64,000 nt of DNA, from IMG/VR virus record IMGVR_UViG_3300009593_000010, positions 1 through 64,000 of that record, one strand, 5' to 3'. The position numbers and the translations under genes were made by a program. Source of the stretch: a virus. Positions 1 to 8,043 of this stretch are shown here, in pieces (within the stretch, counting starts at the first letter, position 1; the number at the start of each line of letters is the position of its first letter). The notes under the pieces were generated by a model. The model was given only the letters and a program-made list of their open reading frames with translations. It had not been told where the DNA came from and did not search any database.

Positions 1-861
1 GTCCTACATGACCCAGACTTTGAACCCAAACCAATTCTTGGTGGAAAATCAGCACACCAAAAGATCACATCATATATCGATGAAGTAGTTGTTAAGATTC
101 AAAAGAAAATAGACAAGAAAGAAAAGAAGAAAGATGCAAAACCTGTTGTCACTATTCAACAGAGAATTCAAAACAAAGCAGATGAACTTAGTAGTGAGAT
201 TGATTTTGCTATAGATAACTTTATAGATAAAAACGAAAAGGATTTTAATGTATTTGAATATCTGAACAATGAAAATGTCTCAGGCCCTGTTGCATTAAAG
301 ATTGCAGATATTTTTAGACCTACTCATGAAGAATTAGTAGAAGCAATAGAAGGATCAGACCCACAACTCAAAGAAGGATATTCATTCCTTACTAAACCAA
401 AACTTAAAAAGTATTCTGAGTTTGTATCAAACATCATAGGTTCTATCGAGAAATATGCAGAGGGCAAATCGAAGAGAAAACCTAGAAGGAAAAAGATTTA
501 TTCTGCACAAGAACAAATTAAGAATCTAAAGTACAACATTGTGGATACAGAGTACCACTTAACATCAATCTATGCAGAAGAAATTGTTGGTGCTATGGAA
601 CTCTGGACATTCAATACCAAGACAAAAGAAATCACTAGATTCATTGCATTGGATAGAGGTGGTCTTTCTGTTAAAGGAACCACATTAAAGAATTTTAAAG
701 GAACCACTAAGAAGATAGGAAATAAGACAAAATATTTCCTTGACAAAATCCAGAATGGTGGTAAAATAGTATTAAGTCGAGTAATTGATGAAATTAATAC
801 AAAATCATCAATACCAACTGGAAGAATTAATCAAAACATGGTACTACTAAAAGTTATATAA
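1..861 (+). CDS. Hypothetical protein, C-terminal part (5' end outside window)
   Basis: Frame 1 is open from the first base to the stop at 859-861, so this is the last 286 residues of a longer protein whose start lies upstream. The fragment is rich in Lys and Glu, with a basic stretch around residues 156-163 and a likely helical middle. The C-terminal 100 residues look globular. I do not recognise the family. The stop overlaps the ATG of the RNase H gene (taATG), so the two are probably translated together, which suggests a nucleic-acid role by position only. The GTG at 541 is in frame but is unlikely to be the true start because the frame is open far upstream. Confidence 0.75.
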   Translation, partial: VLHDPDFEPKPILGGKSAHQKITSYIDEVVVKIQKKIDKKEKKKDAKPVVTIQQRIQNKADELSSEIDFAIDNFIDKNEKDFNVFEYLNNENVSGPVALKIADIFRPTHEELVEAIEGSDPQLKEGYSFLTKPKLKKYSEFVSNIIGSIEKYAEGKSKRKPRRKKIYSAQEQIKNLKYNIVDTEYHLTSIYAEEIVGAMELWTFNTKTKEITRFIALDRGGLSVKGTTLKNFKGTTKKIGNKTKYFLDKIQNGGKIVLSRVIDEINTKSSIPTGRINQNMVLLKVI

Positions 862-1703
862 TGATATTAATAGATTTAAGTCAAGTGATGATTGCATCAC
901 TAATGGCACAAACGAGGGGCGGTAAAGACCCTATCTCAGAAGAACTAGTAAGACACATATGTCTTTCATCAATTGCAAAATATAGGAAACAATACCATAG
1001 AAAATTTGGTGAAGTAGTTCTATGCGTTGATTCAATGCATTACTGGAGAAAGGATTTCTTTCCTCAGTATAAAGGTTTAAGGAAGAAAGGTAGGGATGAT
1101 TCAGATATGGATTGGAACCTTATCTTTGAATGTCTTAATAAGGTCAGAGACGAGTTAAGAGACAACTTCCCATACAAGTTTATTAATGTATATGGATGTG
1201 AAGCAGATGATGTTATAGGTGTCTTATGTGAAACCTATACAGATGAAAAGATTATGATTATTAGTGGTGATAAGGACTTTCAACAACTACAAAAGTATAA
1301 GAATGTTTCACAATACTCACCAATAACTCGTAAGACAATCACACTAAATACTAATGAAGCAAAAGAATATCTTGCAAACCACATTATAAGTGGGGACAAA
1401 GGGGATGGAATTCCTAATGTTTTAAGTCAAGATGATTGCATAATGGAAGGTATAAGACAAAGACCAGTATCAAAGAAAAAGAGGGCAAATTTATTAGACC
1501 CTTTAGTTTTTCATGATAATGAGGTTGAAAGAAATTTCCAGAGGAATAGAACCCTCATAGATTTGACCTATATACCTACTGAATATAAAGAAGCAGTCCT
1601 TGAAGAATATGAGAATGTGAAAGTTTCTCCTAGAAGTGGATTATTAAACTACTTCATTAAGAACAGACTCATGGACTTGCAAACCCATATTGGAGATTTT
1701 TAG
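861..1703 (+). CDS. rnh: T4-type RNase H, 5'-3' exonuclease / flap endonuclease
   Basis: This enzyme removes RNA primers and flaps from Okazaki fragments on the lagging strand. Acidic metal-binding motifs of the FEN/5'-exonuclease family are visible: an early Asp (LIDLSQ, residues 3-8), CVDS near 55, EADD at 114-117, SGDKD at 135-139 and SGDKGDGIPN at 177-186, the last being the family's helix-hairpin-helix-type DNA-binding turn. The length (280 aa) is close to T4 RNase H (305 aa). The ATG overlaps the upstream stop by one base. It acts with gp59 and gp32, both encoded a few kilobases downstream. Confidence 0.9.
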   Translation: MILIDLSQVMIASLMAQTRGGKDPISEELVRHICLSSIAKYRKQYHRKFGEVVLCVDSMHYWRKDFFPQYKGLRKKGRDDSDMDWNLIFECLNKVRDELRDNFPYKFINVYGCEADDVIGVLCETYTDEKIMIISGDKDFQQLQKYKNVSQYSPITRKTITLNTNEAKEYLANHIISGDKGDGIPNVLSQDDCIMEGIRQRPVSKKKRANLLDPLVFHDNEVERNFQRNRTLIDLTYIPTEYKEAVLEEYENVKVSPRSGLLNYFIKNRLMDLQTHIGDF

Positions 1704-1705
1704 TT

Positions 1706-2521
1706 ATGGCAGATACAGAGAAGAAAAGAGGTCGAGGCAGACCAGCTGGTGCAAAGAATAAAAAGACTATTGCACAAGAAAAGAAAGTTGAAGAGATCAA
1801 AGAAATGTTGAAAGGAACTAATGGTATTAGTGACGAGGACATGAAACGAGCTGCTGATCTTGTTATTGAAGAAGAAGGTATTCCAGCAAATACTGTTGTT
1901 GATGATGAAAGGGATGAATACTCCAGATCATTTGAACCAGTAGGGACTGAAAAACGAGACGATAGTGCAACTTTCAAACCAGTTGAAAAAGGTTCAGTTA
2001 AAGAGAAAGTTTTAGATGGGCCTGACTATGTTAAGAAAACAGGTAGACCAGTCACTGCTTGGAGTAAACCAAATTTACCAAGAACACCAAGTATTATAGA
2101 GATACTTGAATCAGTCGATAAAGCACCTAAGACAAAAAGAGTTGAATTACTCTCAGAGTATAACAAAAGACAAGATGTTATCTATTGTCTAAAGGCTGCA
2201 TTTGATGAAAGAGTCCAATTTACTTTACCAGATGGTTTACCAGATAACTTTGTTATCGGAGACGACACTACACCAGATCGTGCATACGATATGGCACCAG
2301 AAAGACTTATAAGAGTGTATAAAAGAATGCAGTATTGGGTTGAGGGTGGTAGTGGCCAAGCAAAACCTCAGAAGAGAGAAGAAATTTTCTTGGATACTCT
2401 TAGATCATTAGAGAAAACAGAAGCAACCTTCTTAAACGAAATTCGTATGAAGAAGATGCCATTTAAGAACATCACTAAGGAACTATGTGAGGAAGCAGGA
2501 TTCGTTCTAAGTCCTCAGTAG
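1706..2521 (+). CDS. AT-hook-bearing phage protein, DUF6433-like
   Basis: The N-terminus is strongly basic and contains an AT-hook-like core (RGRGRPAGAKNKK, residues 8-20), a motif known to bind the minor groove of AT-rich DNA. A charged, low-complexity linker to about residue 125 follows. The C-terminal half (about 130-271) is globular, with a conserved-looking segment around FTLPDGLPDNF, and resembles the DUF6433 family of T4-type marine phages as far as I can recall it. It starts 3 bp after rnh, so it probably belongs to that replication operon. DNA binding is inferred from the AT-hook; the function of the C-terminal domain is unknown. Confidence 0.6.
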   Translation: MADTEKKRGRGRPAGAKNKKTIAQEKKVEEIKEMLKGTNGISDEDMKRAADLVIEEEGIPANTVVDDERDEYSRSFEPVGTEKRDDSATFKPVEKGSVKEKVLDGPDYVKKTGRPVTAWSKPNLPRTPSIIEILESVDKAPKTKRVELLSEYNKRQDVIYCLKAAFDERVQFTLPDGLPDNFVIGDDTTPDRAYDMAPERLIRVYKRMQYWVEGGSGQAKPQKREEIFLDTLRSLEKTEATFLNEIRMKKMPFKNITKELCEEAGFVLSPQ

Positions 2522-2529
2522 TATAAATA
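2522..2529 (+). promoter_or_regulatory. T4-type late promoter (TATAAATA)
   Basis: A perfect TATAAATA is followed by GAAGT and then the ATG of the next gene. In T4 late promoters this octamer spans -13 to -6, which places +1 at 2535, exactly the A of that ATG. No clear Shine-Dalgarno sequence precedes the gene, which fits a leaderless message. Confidence 0.6.
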
Positions 2530-2534
2530 GAAGT

Positions 2535-2837
2535 ATGGGTGCAACAAACAAATTAGGACTAACGGACATTGAACGAAGTGTATTTTACACTCGTAATGGT
2601 GTTAATTGCATCGCAGAAATTAGACATTATGATCCAGTAATGGGTCTTATGAAATTACTTGATCCTACTAGGGATGAAGTAATTGAGTTCCTATATAATA
2701 GGAGTTCATCTACTTGGACAGTTCCAGGCTTAGATTACACTTGTAATGTAGACTGGGAAGTTCCAGTAGTTAAGAAAACGGATACTGGGAGTACGGCTCC
2801 CAATCCAGTAAGTAGATTTCCTTCAAGTCCTTTATAG
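2535..2837 (+). CDS. Hypothetical protein, 100 aa
   Basis: I do not recognise this small protein. It is mainly beta-like and acidic in the middle, with one Cys near residue 25 and one near 70, and a Pro/Ser-rich tail. The ATG lies five bases after a perfect late-promoter octamer with no visible ribosome binding site, so expression late and from a leaderless message is plausible. No membrane segment is seen. Confidence 0.6.
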   Translation: MGATNKLGLTDIERSVFYTRNGVNCIAEIRHYDPVMGLMKLLDPTRDEVIEFLYNRSSSTWTVPGLDYTCNVDWEVPVVKKTDTGSTAPNPVSRFPSSPL

Positions 2838-2855
2838 GATATGAGGGATTAAATT

Positions 2856-2996
2856 ATGAATGAAGTGATTTTTCAACAAACCAATAAGGGGGTGATCCAA
2901 CATTTGATTATGGGGTTTTATCCATTAACTGTTTGGGTTGGTAAGGAGAAGTCAAATTTTTCAAAGGTAGGAACGCCAGTCCACCTACCACTTTAA
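2856..2996 (+). CDS. Small hypothetical ORF, 46 aa
   Basis: An ATG at 2856 opens 46 codons ending TAA at 2994-2996. A GAGGG-type ribosome binding site lies about 8 bp upstream. The peptide has a hydrophobic centre (around residues 16-29) and a polar C-terminus. It fills most of the only gap between two neighbouring genes, which supports it, but there is no homology argument. Confidence 0.4.
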   Translation: MNEVIFQQTNKGVIQHLIMGFYPLTVWVGKEKSNFSKVGTPVHLPL

Positions 2997-3011
2997 TATT
3001 ATGGAGTTATT

Positions 3012-3323
3012 ATGGCAAATGAACAAGTAGAACAACCAGCAATCCAATTGAGGTTTATATCCTTACAGGATTTAACATCACTGATTGCAGTTATAGATAC
3101 TGTTGCACAAAGAAGTGCATTTAAGGGTGAAGAGTTTTCAACAGTAGGTAGATTAAGAGACTTATTGATTGCAGAGACCCAAGAACAGGGTAGAATTCTT
3201 CAAGAAGCAAAGGGTGAATTCGGTGGAGCATCGATGGAACCTTCTGCACCAAACTTAGAAGACATCTCTGAATCTGATACAGATGAAGAAGATGTTCCAA
3301 AAGCAAACAGGAAAAAGAAATAA
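3012..3323 (+). CDS. Hypothetical protein, 103 aa
   Basis: The N-terminal 70 residues look helical (ISLQDLTSLIAVIDTVAQR, then a second amphipathic helix). The last 30 are acidic and end in a basic cluster (ANRKKK). I do not recognise a family; similar small helical proteins occur in T4-type marine phages. The gene starts 15 bp after the preceding small ORF and is separated by 3 bp from the next gene, so it is part of a tight rightward operon. Confidence 0.6.
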   Translation: MANEQVEQPAIQLRFISLQDLTSLIAVIDTVAQRSAFKGEEFSTVGRLRDLLIAETQEQGRILQEAKGEFGGASMEPSAPNLEDISESDTDEEDVPKANRKKK

Positions 3324-3326
3324 GAA

Positions 3327-3749
3327 ATGGCAAAAGAAACATTAGATTTCGGTTTTACCGCGGTTGATCAAGATGAACTTGTAACCAAGACTGGAGAGTC
3401 TGCAGCTCTCAATGAGAAGATTGCAGATGATCTAAAAAAGGTTGCAGAGAGTTCTGCTGGATCAGTTAGAGGTGAACAGATAGAAGTGTTAGATGGTAAG
3501 ATCGATGTATTAACTAAGGTCGTATCAAATGCACTGGATGAATTGGAAGAAGCAAAAGTATCTTCTGGTTCTTCTACTGATGTTGCAGTTTCTAAACTAA
3601 AGTCCTCTCTTGCAGAGGCAGAAGAACTTATCCTACCACTTCTCTACAAACTAATGGAGAATGAGGATAAGGAATACATCTATTGGCCAAATCGTACTGC
3701 AATAATTACAGGTCATATAGAAAGAGTCAAAAAGGTAACAAGGGGTTAA
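3327..3749 (+). CDS. Conserved T4-type phage hypothetical protein, 140 aa
   Basis: A helical protein with heptad-like hydrophobic spacing from about residue 25 to 110 and a distinctive C-terminus, YIYWPNRTAIITGHIERV. That tail resembles a motif I recall from small T4-type cyanophage and marine phage proteins of unknown function. The gene follows its neighbour by 3 bp. The role is unknown; the C-terminal motif is the part most worth searching. Confidence 0.65.
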   Translation: MAKETLDFGFTAVDQDELVTKTGESAALNEKIADDLKKVAESSAGSVRGEQIEVLDGKIDVLTKVVSNALDELEEAKVSSGSSTDVAVSKLKSSLAEAEELILPLLYKLMENEDKEYIYWPNRTAIITGHIERVKKVTRG

Positions 3750-3755
3750 CAGACA

Positions 3756-4391
3756 ATGGGTATATCGTCAGCACCATCATGGGAAGGCACAGGAGAGGTA
3801 AAATACTCCAAACACATAAAATTACAGAGTGGTTCAGACTACACTGTATTAGATAAGTTTATGAACAAGAGAGCAGCCGATGATGCAAAAGCACCAGGCG
3901 GAACATATCATACTGATGCAAATGCAGATGATGAAATAACACTTACAGACACTAGAAAAGATTCATCTGATCCAGACTACACGCAAACATTTAAAGATGA
4001 TCTTATTAGTGCCGTCAACTGGTCTCAAAGGAAGGGTGTTGAATTATCATATGTGACTTATGATAAACAAGGTGATGGATCATGGTTATGCACTGCTGAG
4101 TGGGAAAAATCATTAGACTACCTAACAGAATTTGAAGGTGGTATATTAACTAGAGATCAATCATGTACTGATGGGTGGTTAATAGGAGTATTTGGTATGC
4201 AAATCAAATACGAAATGTTAAGGGGTGAGAATGACCCTAATGTAATCAAACTGGAAAAATTCTGGGATAGGGAAGACTTTGGACACCTAAAAAGAAATGG
4301 ACAATGGAACTCAACAGTCTATACTACTAGACAGGATGGAAAAGTTCCTGGCTCTACAGAATATCCAGCAGGTCATCCACTTGCAAGTTAA
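3756..4391 (+). CDS. Hypothetical protein, 211 aa
   Basis: I do not recognise this protein. It is soluble, rich in Asp, Trp and Thr, has no signal peptide or membrane segment, and carries one Cys near residue 114 and one near 129. The start is supported by a GGGG-type site six bases upstream of the previous stop, and the stop overlaps the next ATG (taATG at 4391), so the two genes are probably translationally coupled. Confidence 0.65.
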   Translation: MGISSAPSWEGTGEVKYSKHIKLQSGSDYTVLDKFMNKRAADDAKAPGGTYHTDANADDEITLTDTRKDSSDPDYTQTFKDDLISAVNWSQRKGVELSYVTYDKQGDGSWLCTAEWEKSLDYLTEFEGGILTRDQSCTDGWLIGVFGMQIKYEMLRGENDPNVIKLEKFWDREDFGHLKRNGQWNSTVYTTRQDGKVPGSTEYPAGHPLAS

Positions 4392-4822
4392 TGACAGATA
4401 AACCAGAACACTTATTAAAAATGGACGAGGGTGATATTGCTCTTGTCATCAACCAAGACAAAGGTTGGTTCAAGAAAGTATCTATTGCATTTGCAGAGAA
4501 CCCAAACATAGACCCAACAACTGTTGATTTAAATTGGTTGGGGTTATATCGTGCATGTACACACTTATCATTAATAGCAGACACATATTTAAGAACAAGA
4601 CAAGGAATCATTCAAGAAAATGGAGAAGACATCCTTAAAGAAGGATGGTATGATGCATCTTCTGATTACGGAATAACCGATCCAGAAGAAATTAAAGATG
4701 TATTATTGTCGATGGGTTATCCAGTCCCAGCAGAATTAGAAGAAGACTTAGAAGAAATTGAAAAGGCTGAAAAAGCAATAAAAGGAAATGTTATAGACTT
4801 TCCTTTGAATCTTATCAATTGA
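4391..4822 (+). CDS. Hypothetical acidic protein, 143 aa
   Basis: A largely helical, acidic protein with an Asp/Glu-rich C-terminal third and no recognised domain. The start codon overlaps the upstream stop. Its last codons contain the -35 box of the next promoter (4819-4824), so the operon appears to end here and a new transcription unit begins. Confidence 0.65.
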   Translation: MTDKPEHLLKMDEGDIALVINQDKGWFKKVSIAFAENPNIDPTTVDLNWLGLYRACTHLSLIADTYLRTRQGIIQENGEDILKEGWYDASSDYGITDPEEIKDVLLSMGYPVPAELEEDLEEIEKAEKAIKGNVIDFPLNLIN

Positions 4823-4848
4823 CACTAGGGTACATCTTTGTGTATAAT
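4819..4848 (+). promoter_or_regulatory. Strong sigma70-type promoter (early-promoter family)
   Basis: A consensus TTGACA (4819-4824) and a consensus TATAAT (4843-4848) are separated by 18 bp. The spacer contains AGGGTACAT and ends in GTG, and GTAC follows the -10 box. The same arrangement recurs on the other strand at 26967-26996. A perfect host-type promoter suggests early transcription by the unmodified host polymerase. Confidence 0.85.
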
Positions 4849-4886
4849 GTACACTAAGATTTTTATAATTAAAACAAGGATAAAAA

Positions 4887-5231
4887 ATGGGTTATTATGA
4901 TATAAGTGAAGGTGAGTTAAAACTTGCTGAAATTGGAAGAGAATTATCTGCATTCGCAGAAGATCACAAGACCAAATCGTTGAGGTTTAGTCGTAAGTTA
5001 TTTGAAAAAGACAGGAAGGGATGTCCAGAGGATGATGTCTGGAATAACATGATGTCTGCTTCTGATAAACTTACAAGGTTTGGTACTTTATGGGGGCCTA
5101 AGACTATTGATGTATTCTCTGAGAAAGAAAAAGTTCTTATCAAAGCAATACTCAGACATAGAGAAAAACGACATGAAAGAGAGCAAAAGCATCTCAATGC
5201 AAAGGGAACGGGCGAAAAGAAGACAGCCTAA
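4887..5231 (+). CDS. Hypothetical protein, 114 aa
   Basis: The first gene after the strong promoter at 4819-4848, with an AAGGA-type ribosome binding site before the ATG. It is a charged, mainly helical protein with a basic C-terminus rich in His, Arg and Lys. No family is recognised. Its position makes it a good candidate for an early host-takeover protein, but that is inference from the promoter alone. Confidence 0.65.
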   Translation: MGYYDISEGELKLAEIGRELSAFAEDHKTKSLRFSRKLFEKDRKGCPEDDVWNNMMSASDKLTRFGTLWGPKTIDVFSEKEKVLIKAILRHREKRHEREQKHLNAKGTGEKKTA

Positions 5232-5355
5232 TTTGGAATCTGAGATAACTCAATTGAAACAAAATGTATATGATTTACAATTACAGAATAGAGACTTGAT
5301 GATTCGAGTTGGTCAATTAGTAAATGAGAATGCACAATTGAAAATACTTACTTAG
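5173..5355 (+). CDS. Small leucine-zipper-like protein, about 60 aa
   Basis: This frame overlaps the end of the preceding gene by 59 bp and then continues alone. The C-terminal part (LKQNVYDLQLQNRDLMI and onward) is a clear coiled coil with Leu, Val or Ile at heptad spacing and Asn at core positions, preceded by a basic segment, like a minimal bZIP layout. The start is uncertain: 5173 has a GAGA-type site at good spacing, and an in-frame ATG at 5197 is the alternative. DNA binding is speculative. Confidence 0.55.
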   Translation: MKESKSISMQRERAKRRQPNLESEITQLKQNVYDLQLQNRDLMIRVGQLVNENAQLKILT

Positions 5356-5387
5356 AATTAATTATTATATTATGAGAAAATTACAAA

Positions 5388-6334
5388 ATGACTAAAGGTG
5401 GTGTCCATCCGATGTTTGGTACGCCTCTATATGAAGGTGAATTTGAATATACAGATTCCGATAGAGATTTTGTTGAGTCAGTTCAATTTACTCTTAATAA
5501 AGATCAAGCAAAAGAACATATGCCTACCTTAAAGGATGCAAAAGGTTCACTTAGATACGAGGGTAGTTACAAGGAAGCGGGAGCAGATACAATAAAAGGG
5601 GTAGTGAATCCTGCTACTGATGAACAATCCTATAGTGATTTTGTCATGACTCATAAACTCATGAACATCCTTGCAAACAATCCACAACTTTCCCACCTAA
5701 AAAAGATTGCATTAGAACATGCAAGATCATTTATACTTAATCATATTGAATATGATATGCCAGATCACACTGATTTAGTTATATCAGATTCTTGGGCGGG
5801 AATGAGTTTAAACAATGCACCACAGGCAATCATGCAACATGATCATAATATTGTATGTTATCTGGTATATTCTATTTTTCTGATGGAAATCCATTAAGAC
5901 TTTCTGCAAAGGAAGCTTGGGATTCAAGAACACCATTCATCTGGCCACATAGTAGTCCAAATATGTATAATCAAAGTGACTTTATTATTTTTCCCAAGAA
6001 AGGAATGATATTATTATGGCCTGCACATGTCACTCATGAAGTGATAGAGAGTGATGATAAGTTTGAAGATGAATTTAGAACTACATTAGTATTTAATGTT
6101 ATGCCCAGTGGATTGATGACTAGGAAAACAGGTTCATACGGAAAATGGGATGTTAAAGAAGGTGAGGAGAATGAACTTGATTATGTTCTTGCTTCCCATG
6201 AATTTGGAAAATGGGATGTTGAAGAAGATGTATCAAAAGAAGATTACGAAAAAACCGATGGTGGACATATATCTGCTGATGGAACAGAAGGAAAAGGGGC
6301 ATATCTAAAGATAAATGTCCAAGAGAAAGATTAA
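5388..6334 (+). pseudogene. 2OG-Fe(II) oxygenase, interrupted by a frameshift
   Basis: The first frame (5388-5897) ends with HDHN at 5838-5849, the iron-binding strand of this enzyme family. The expected continuation, LSGIFYFSDGN, appears immediately in the -1 frame (in-frame ATG 5855, stop 6334) and goes on to FPKKGMILLWPAHVTHEV with the distal His, and then RTTLVFN with the 2-oxoglutarate-binding Arg. Restoring one A within aataTT near 5850 would give an uninterrupted protein of about 315 residues like the TIGR02466-type oxygenases. No slippery heptamer lies at the junction, so a one-base deletion (true mutation or sequencing error) is the simplest reading. Such enzymes hydroxylate proteins or small molecules; the substrate is unknown. 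Confidence 0.75.
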
Positions 6335-6489
6335 TGAGAAAATTTAGCCATACAGGTGGAAGAAAAGGAAGAAGAGAAAGAGCATTAGAAAGACTTTTAA
6401 AAGTTAAGGAACCTAATGCACGACAACTTAACGAGATTTCTAATTTAAAAGGTAATACTGTTACTGTAACAGATTTAATGAAGGACTAA
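6334..6489 (+). CDS. Small basic protein, 51 aa
   Basis: The ATG overlaps the stop of the oxygenase frame by one base (taATG). The first 25 residues are very basic (KGRRERALERLLK) and probably form a helix; the rest is neutral. Short length and coupling to both neighbours support it as a real gene. A nucleic-acid-binding role is possible but not shown. Confidence 0.5.
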   Translation: MRKFSHTGGRKGRRERALERLLKVKEPNARQLNEISNLKGNTVTVTDLMKD

Positions 6490-6498
6490 GGGTAAATA

Positions 6499-6579
6499 AT
6501 GAACATAGAACGACTTCCTATCATTAGAACTATCTGGATACTCTTCTGGAGTATATTCAGTAAAGAGGATAGAGACTAA
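6499..6579 (+). CDS. Tiny membrane peptide, 26 aa
   Basis: The frame 6499-6579 encodes a short hydrophobic helix (IIRTIWILFWSIF) followed by an acidic-basic tail. An AAGGGT-like site precedes the ATG, and the stop overlaps the next ATG. The size makes it uncertain, but the overlap pattern is the same as at neighbouring genes. Confidence 0.4.
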   Translation: MNIERLPIIRTIWILFWSIFSKEDRD

Positions 6580-6887
6580 TGCCAACATATGAATTTGAAA
6601 ATACCGAGACTGGAGAACAATTTGAAATATTTTGTTCTTGGAAAGAACGAGAAGGATTTCTTAAAGACAATCCTCATGTTAGAGGAGTCATCATTACTGC
6701 ACCTACAAAAGTATCCACTGTTGGAGAAAGAACTGGTTTAGGTAATAGTGGTGGGTTTAATGAAGTATTAAGTAAGGTAGGAGAGAAGTTTCCCAACTCT
6801 CCATTAGATCGTCAAACGAGAAGACGAACTGCCACAGAAGTAAAAAGGGATAATGTGATCAAGAAACATGGACTTGATAAACTTTAA
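6579..6887 (+). CDS. FmdB-like small protein without zinc cysteines
   Basis: The N-terminus MPTYEFENTETGEQFE resembles the first strand pair of the FmdB/CxxC-SSSS zinc-ribbon family, but the paired cysteines are missing; only Cys19 is present. Similar proteins, with FLKDNPH and a C-terminal basic tail, are common in T4-type marine phages as far as I recall. The function is unknown. The start overlaps the upstream tiny ORF and the next gene begins 2 bp after the stop. Confidence 0.6.
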   Translation: MPTYEFENTETGEQFEIFCSWKEREGFLKDNPHVRGVIITAPTKVSTVGERTGLGNSGGFNEVLSKVGEKFPNSPLDRQTRRRTATEVKRDNVIKKHGLDKL

Positions 6888-6889
6888 TT

Positions 6890-7222
6890 ATGAAATTTGG
6901 AACACACCACTATCGTCCATTAACAGATGGACTCACTATCGATCACTCTGAAATTAATGGACTGGGACTATTTGCAACAACCGATTTTAAAGCAGGAATC
7001 TATCTTGGTGAATCTCACATATGGGAAGCAAAAAGATGGGACTGGATTAGAACCCCTCTTGGTGGTTTTATAAACCATTCAGACAACCCAAACTGTTTTA
7101 TCAATACGAATATACATTACCATGAAGGACAACAAAGGGAATTGTATACAATTAAACCAATTAAATCTGGAGAAGAAATAACAGTATTCTACACTGTAGG
7201 ATACGATGATATAGACCTATGA
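6890..7222 (+). CDS. SET-domain protein (putative protein-lysine methyltransferase)
   Basis: The 110-residue protein is a minimal SET domain. GLGLFAT at 24-30 is the cofactor-binding N-terminal motif, GGFINHSDNPNC at 58-69 is the signature NHS motif of the pseudoknot that binds S-adenosylmethionine and the target lysine, and GEEITVFY at 94-101 is the C-terminal motif with the catalytic Tyr. SET enzymes methylate lysines of proteins. Both pre- and post-SET cysteine clusters are absent, as in other small bacterial or viral SET proteins. The gene overlaps the exonuclease downstream by four bases (ATGA). The target could be a host or virion protein; nothing in the sequence decides. Confidence 0.8.
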   Translation: MKFGTHHYRPLTDGLTIDHSEINGLGLFATTDFKAGIYLGESHIWEAKRWDWIRTPLGGFINHSDNPNCFINTNIHYHEGQQRELYTIKPIKSGEEITVFYTVGYDDIDL

Positions 7223-7911
7223 ACAATTTAAAAGAAGTAAAAGAATTTACAATACTCGAAGATACCTTTGATAAACTACCAACAACTAACATTGATGGTA
7301 AGAGATATTATACGACTCCAGACGGAAATAACTATCCATCTGTTACCTCAGTGACAGGTCTTGCAAGTAAGAAAGGTATTGTGGAATGGAGAAAACGAGT
7401 AGGTGAGAAGACGGCCAATAAGATATCCACTCAAGCAAGTGGACATGGGACTAAGGTTCACCATTTAATAGAAGATTATATCAATAACGATGACTTCAAT
7501 TCAAAGTATATTAAGTCAATGCCTACTACTCAGTATGCATTTAATACCATCCGACCATTACTCAACCAGATAGGAACTGTTCATGCATTAGAGGCATCAC
7601 TCTATAGTGATGAACTACAACTTGCTGGTAGGGTAGACTGTATTGCAGACTGGCATGGTAAACTTGCAGTCATCGATTTTAAGACAAGTGCAAAACCTAA
7701 GAAACCAGAATACATAACAAATTACTTTATGCAGACAACTGCATATGCAAAGATGTTTGAAGAGCGCACAGGGAAACCTGTAGATCAAGTGGTTATCTTG
7801 ATTGCAGTAGCGGATGGGAATTCTCAGTTGTTTATTGAAACACCTAATGAAAAATGGGTGCAGAAATTACAATCTTATAGACAAGAATATCGAGAATTAT
7901 ATGGTAAATAG
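7219..7911 (+). CDS. PD-(D/E)XK exonuclease (RecB/Cas4-like)
   Basis: The nuclease core is visible as GTKVHHLIEDYI (helix, residues 77-88), the glutamate in LEASLY (residue 125), GRVDCIAD with the metal-binding Asp140, and AVIDFKTS with Asp153 and Lys155. This order of His, Glu, Asp and Asp-x-Lys is that of RecB-family nucleases. T4-type marine phages carry a similar exonuclease, thought to work in host-DNA breakdown or recombination. The gene overlaps the SET gene by four bases and ends the rightward operon, since a leftward gene follows. Confidence 0.8.
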   Translation: MNNLKEVKEFTILEDTFDKLPTTNIDGKRYYTTPDGNNYPSVTSVTGLASKKGIVEWRKRVGEKTANKISTQASGHGTKVHHLIEDYINNDDFNSKYIKSMPTTQYAFNTIRPLLNQIGTVHALEASLYSDELQLAGRVDCIADWHGKLAVIDFKTSAKPKKPEYITNYFMQTTAYAKMFEERTGKPVDQVVILIAVADGNSQLFIETPNEKWVQKLQSYRQEYRELYGK

Positions 7912-7914
7912 TTG

Positions 7915-8043
7915 TTAGCTAAACATTATGACGAATACTGGGAATGCTAAAGGTGCAGTTAAAAAAAATATAAACTCTGCAACATCAATAATCTTATCTA
8001 TCTCGTTTTCATGTTGGGCCACCAGTTGTTTAAGGTGACTCAT
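7915..8043 (-). CDS. Small membrane protein on the opposite strand, 42 aa
   Basis: On the minus strand an AGGAG ribosome binding site (8053-8057) lies nine bases before an ATG (8041-8043) that opens 42 codons. The first half is polar and acidic, and the second half is a single membrane helix (FIFFLTAPLAFPVFVIMF). A TATAAATA late promoter on the same strand at 8132-8139 lies upstream. It is the only gene in the 247 bp between two rightward operons. I do not recognise a family; a lysis or membrane role is a guess. Confidence 0.65.
   Translation of the reverse strand: MSHLKQLVAQHENEIDKIIDVAEFIFFLTAPLAFPVFVIMFS

Noticed and set aside
5838-5900. Programmed frameshifting as explanation for the split oxygenase
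   Set aside because: No X XXY YYZ heptamer or stop-codon context of the known kinds is present at the junction, and one added A restores the family sequence exactly.
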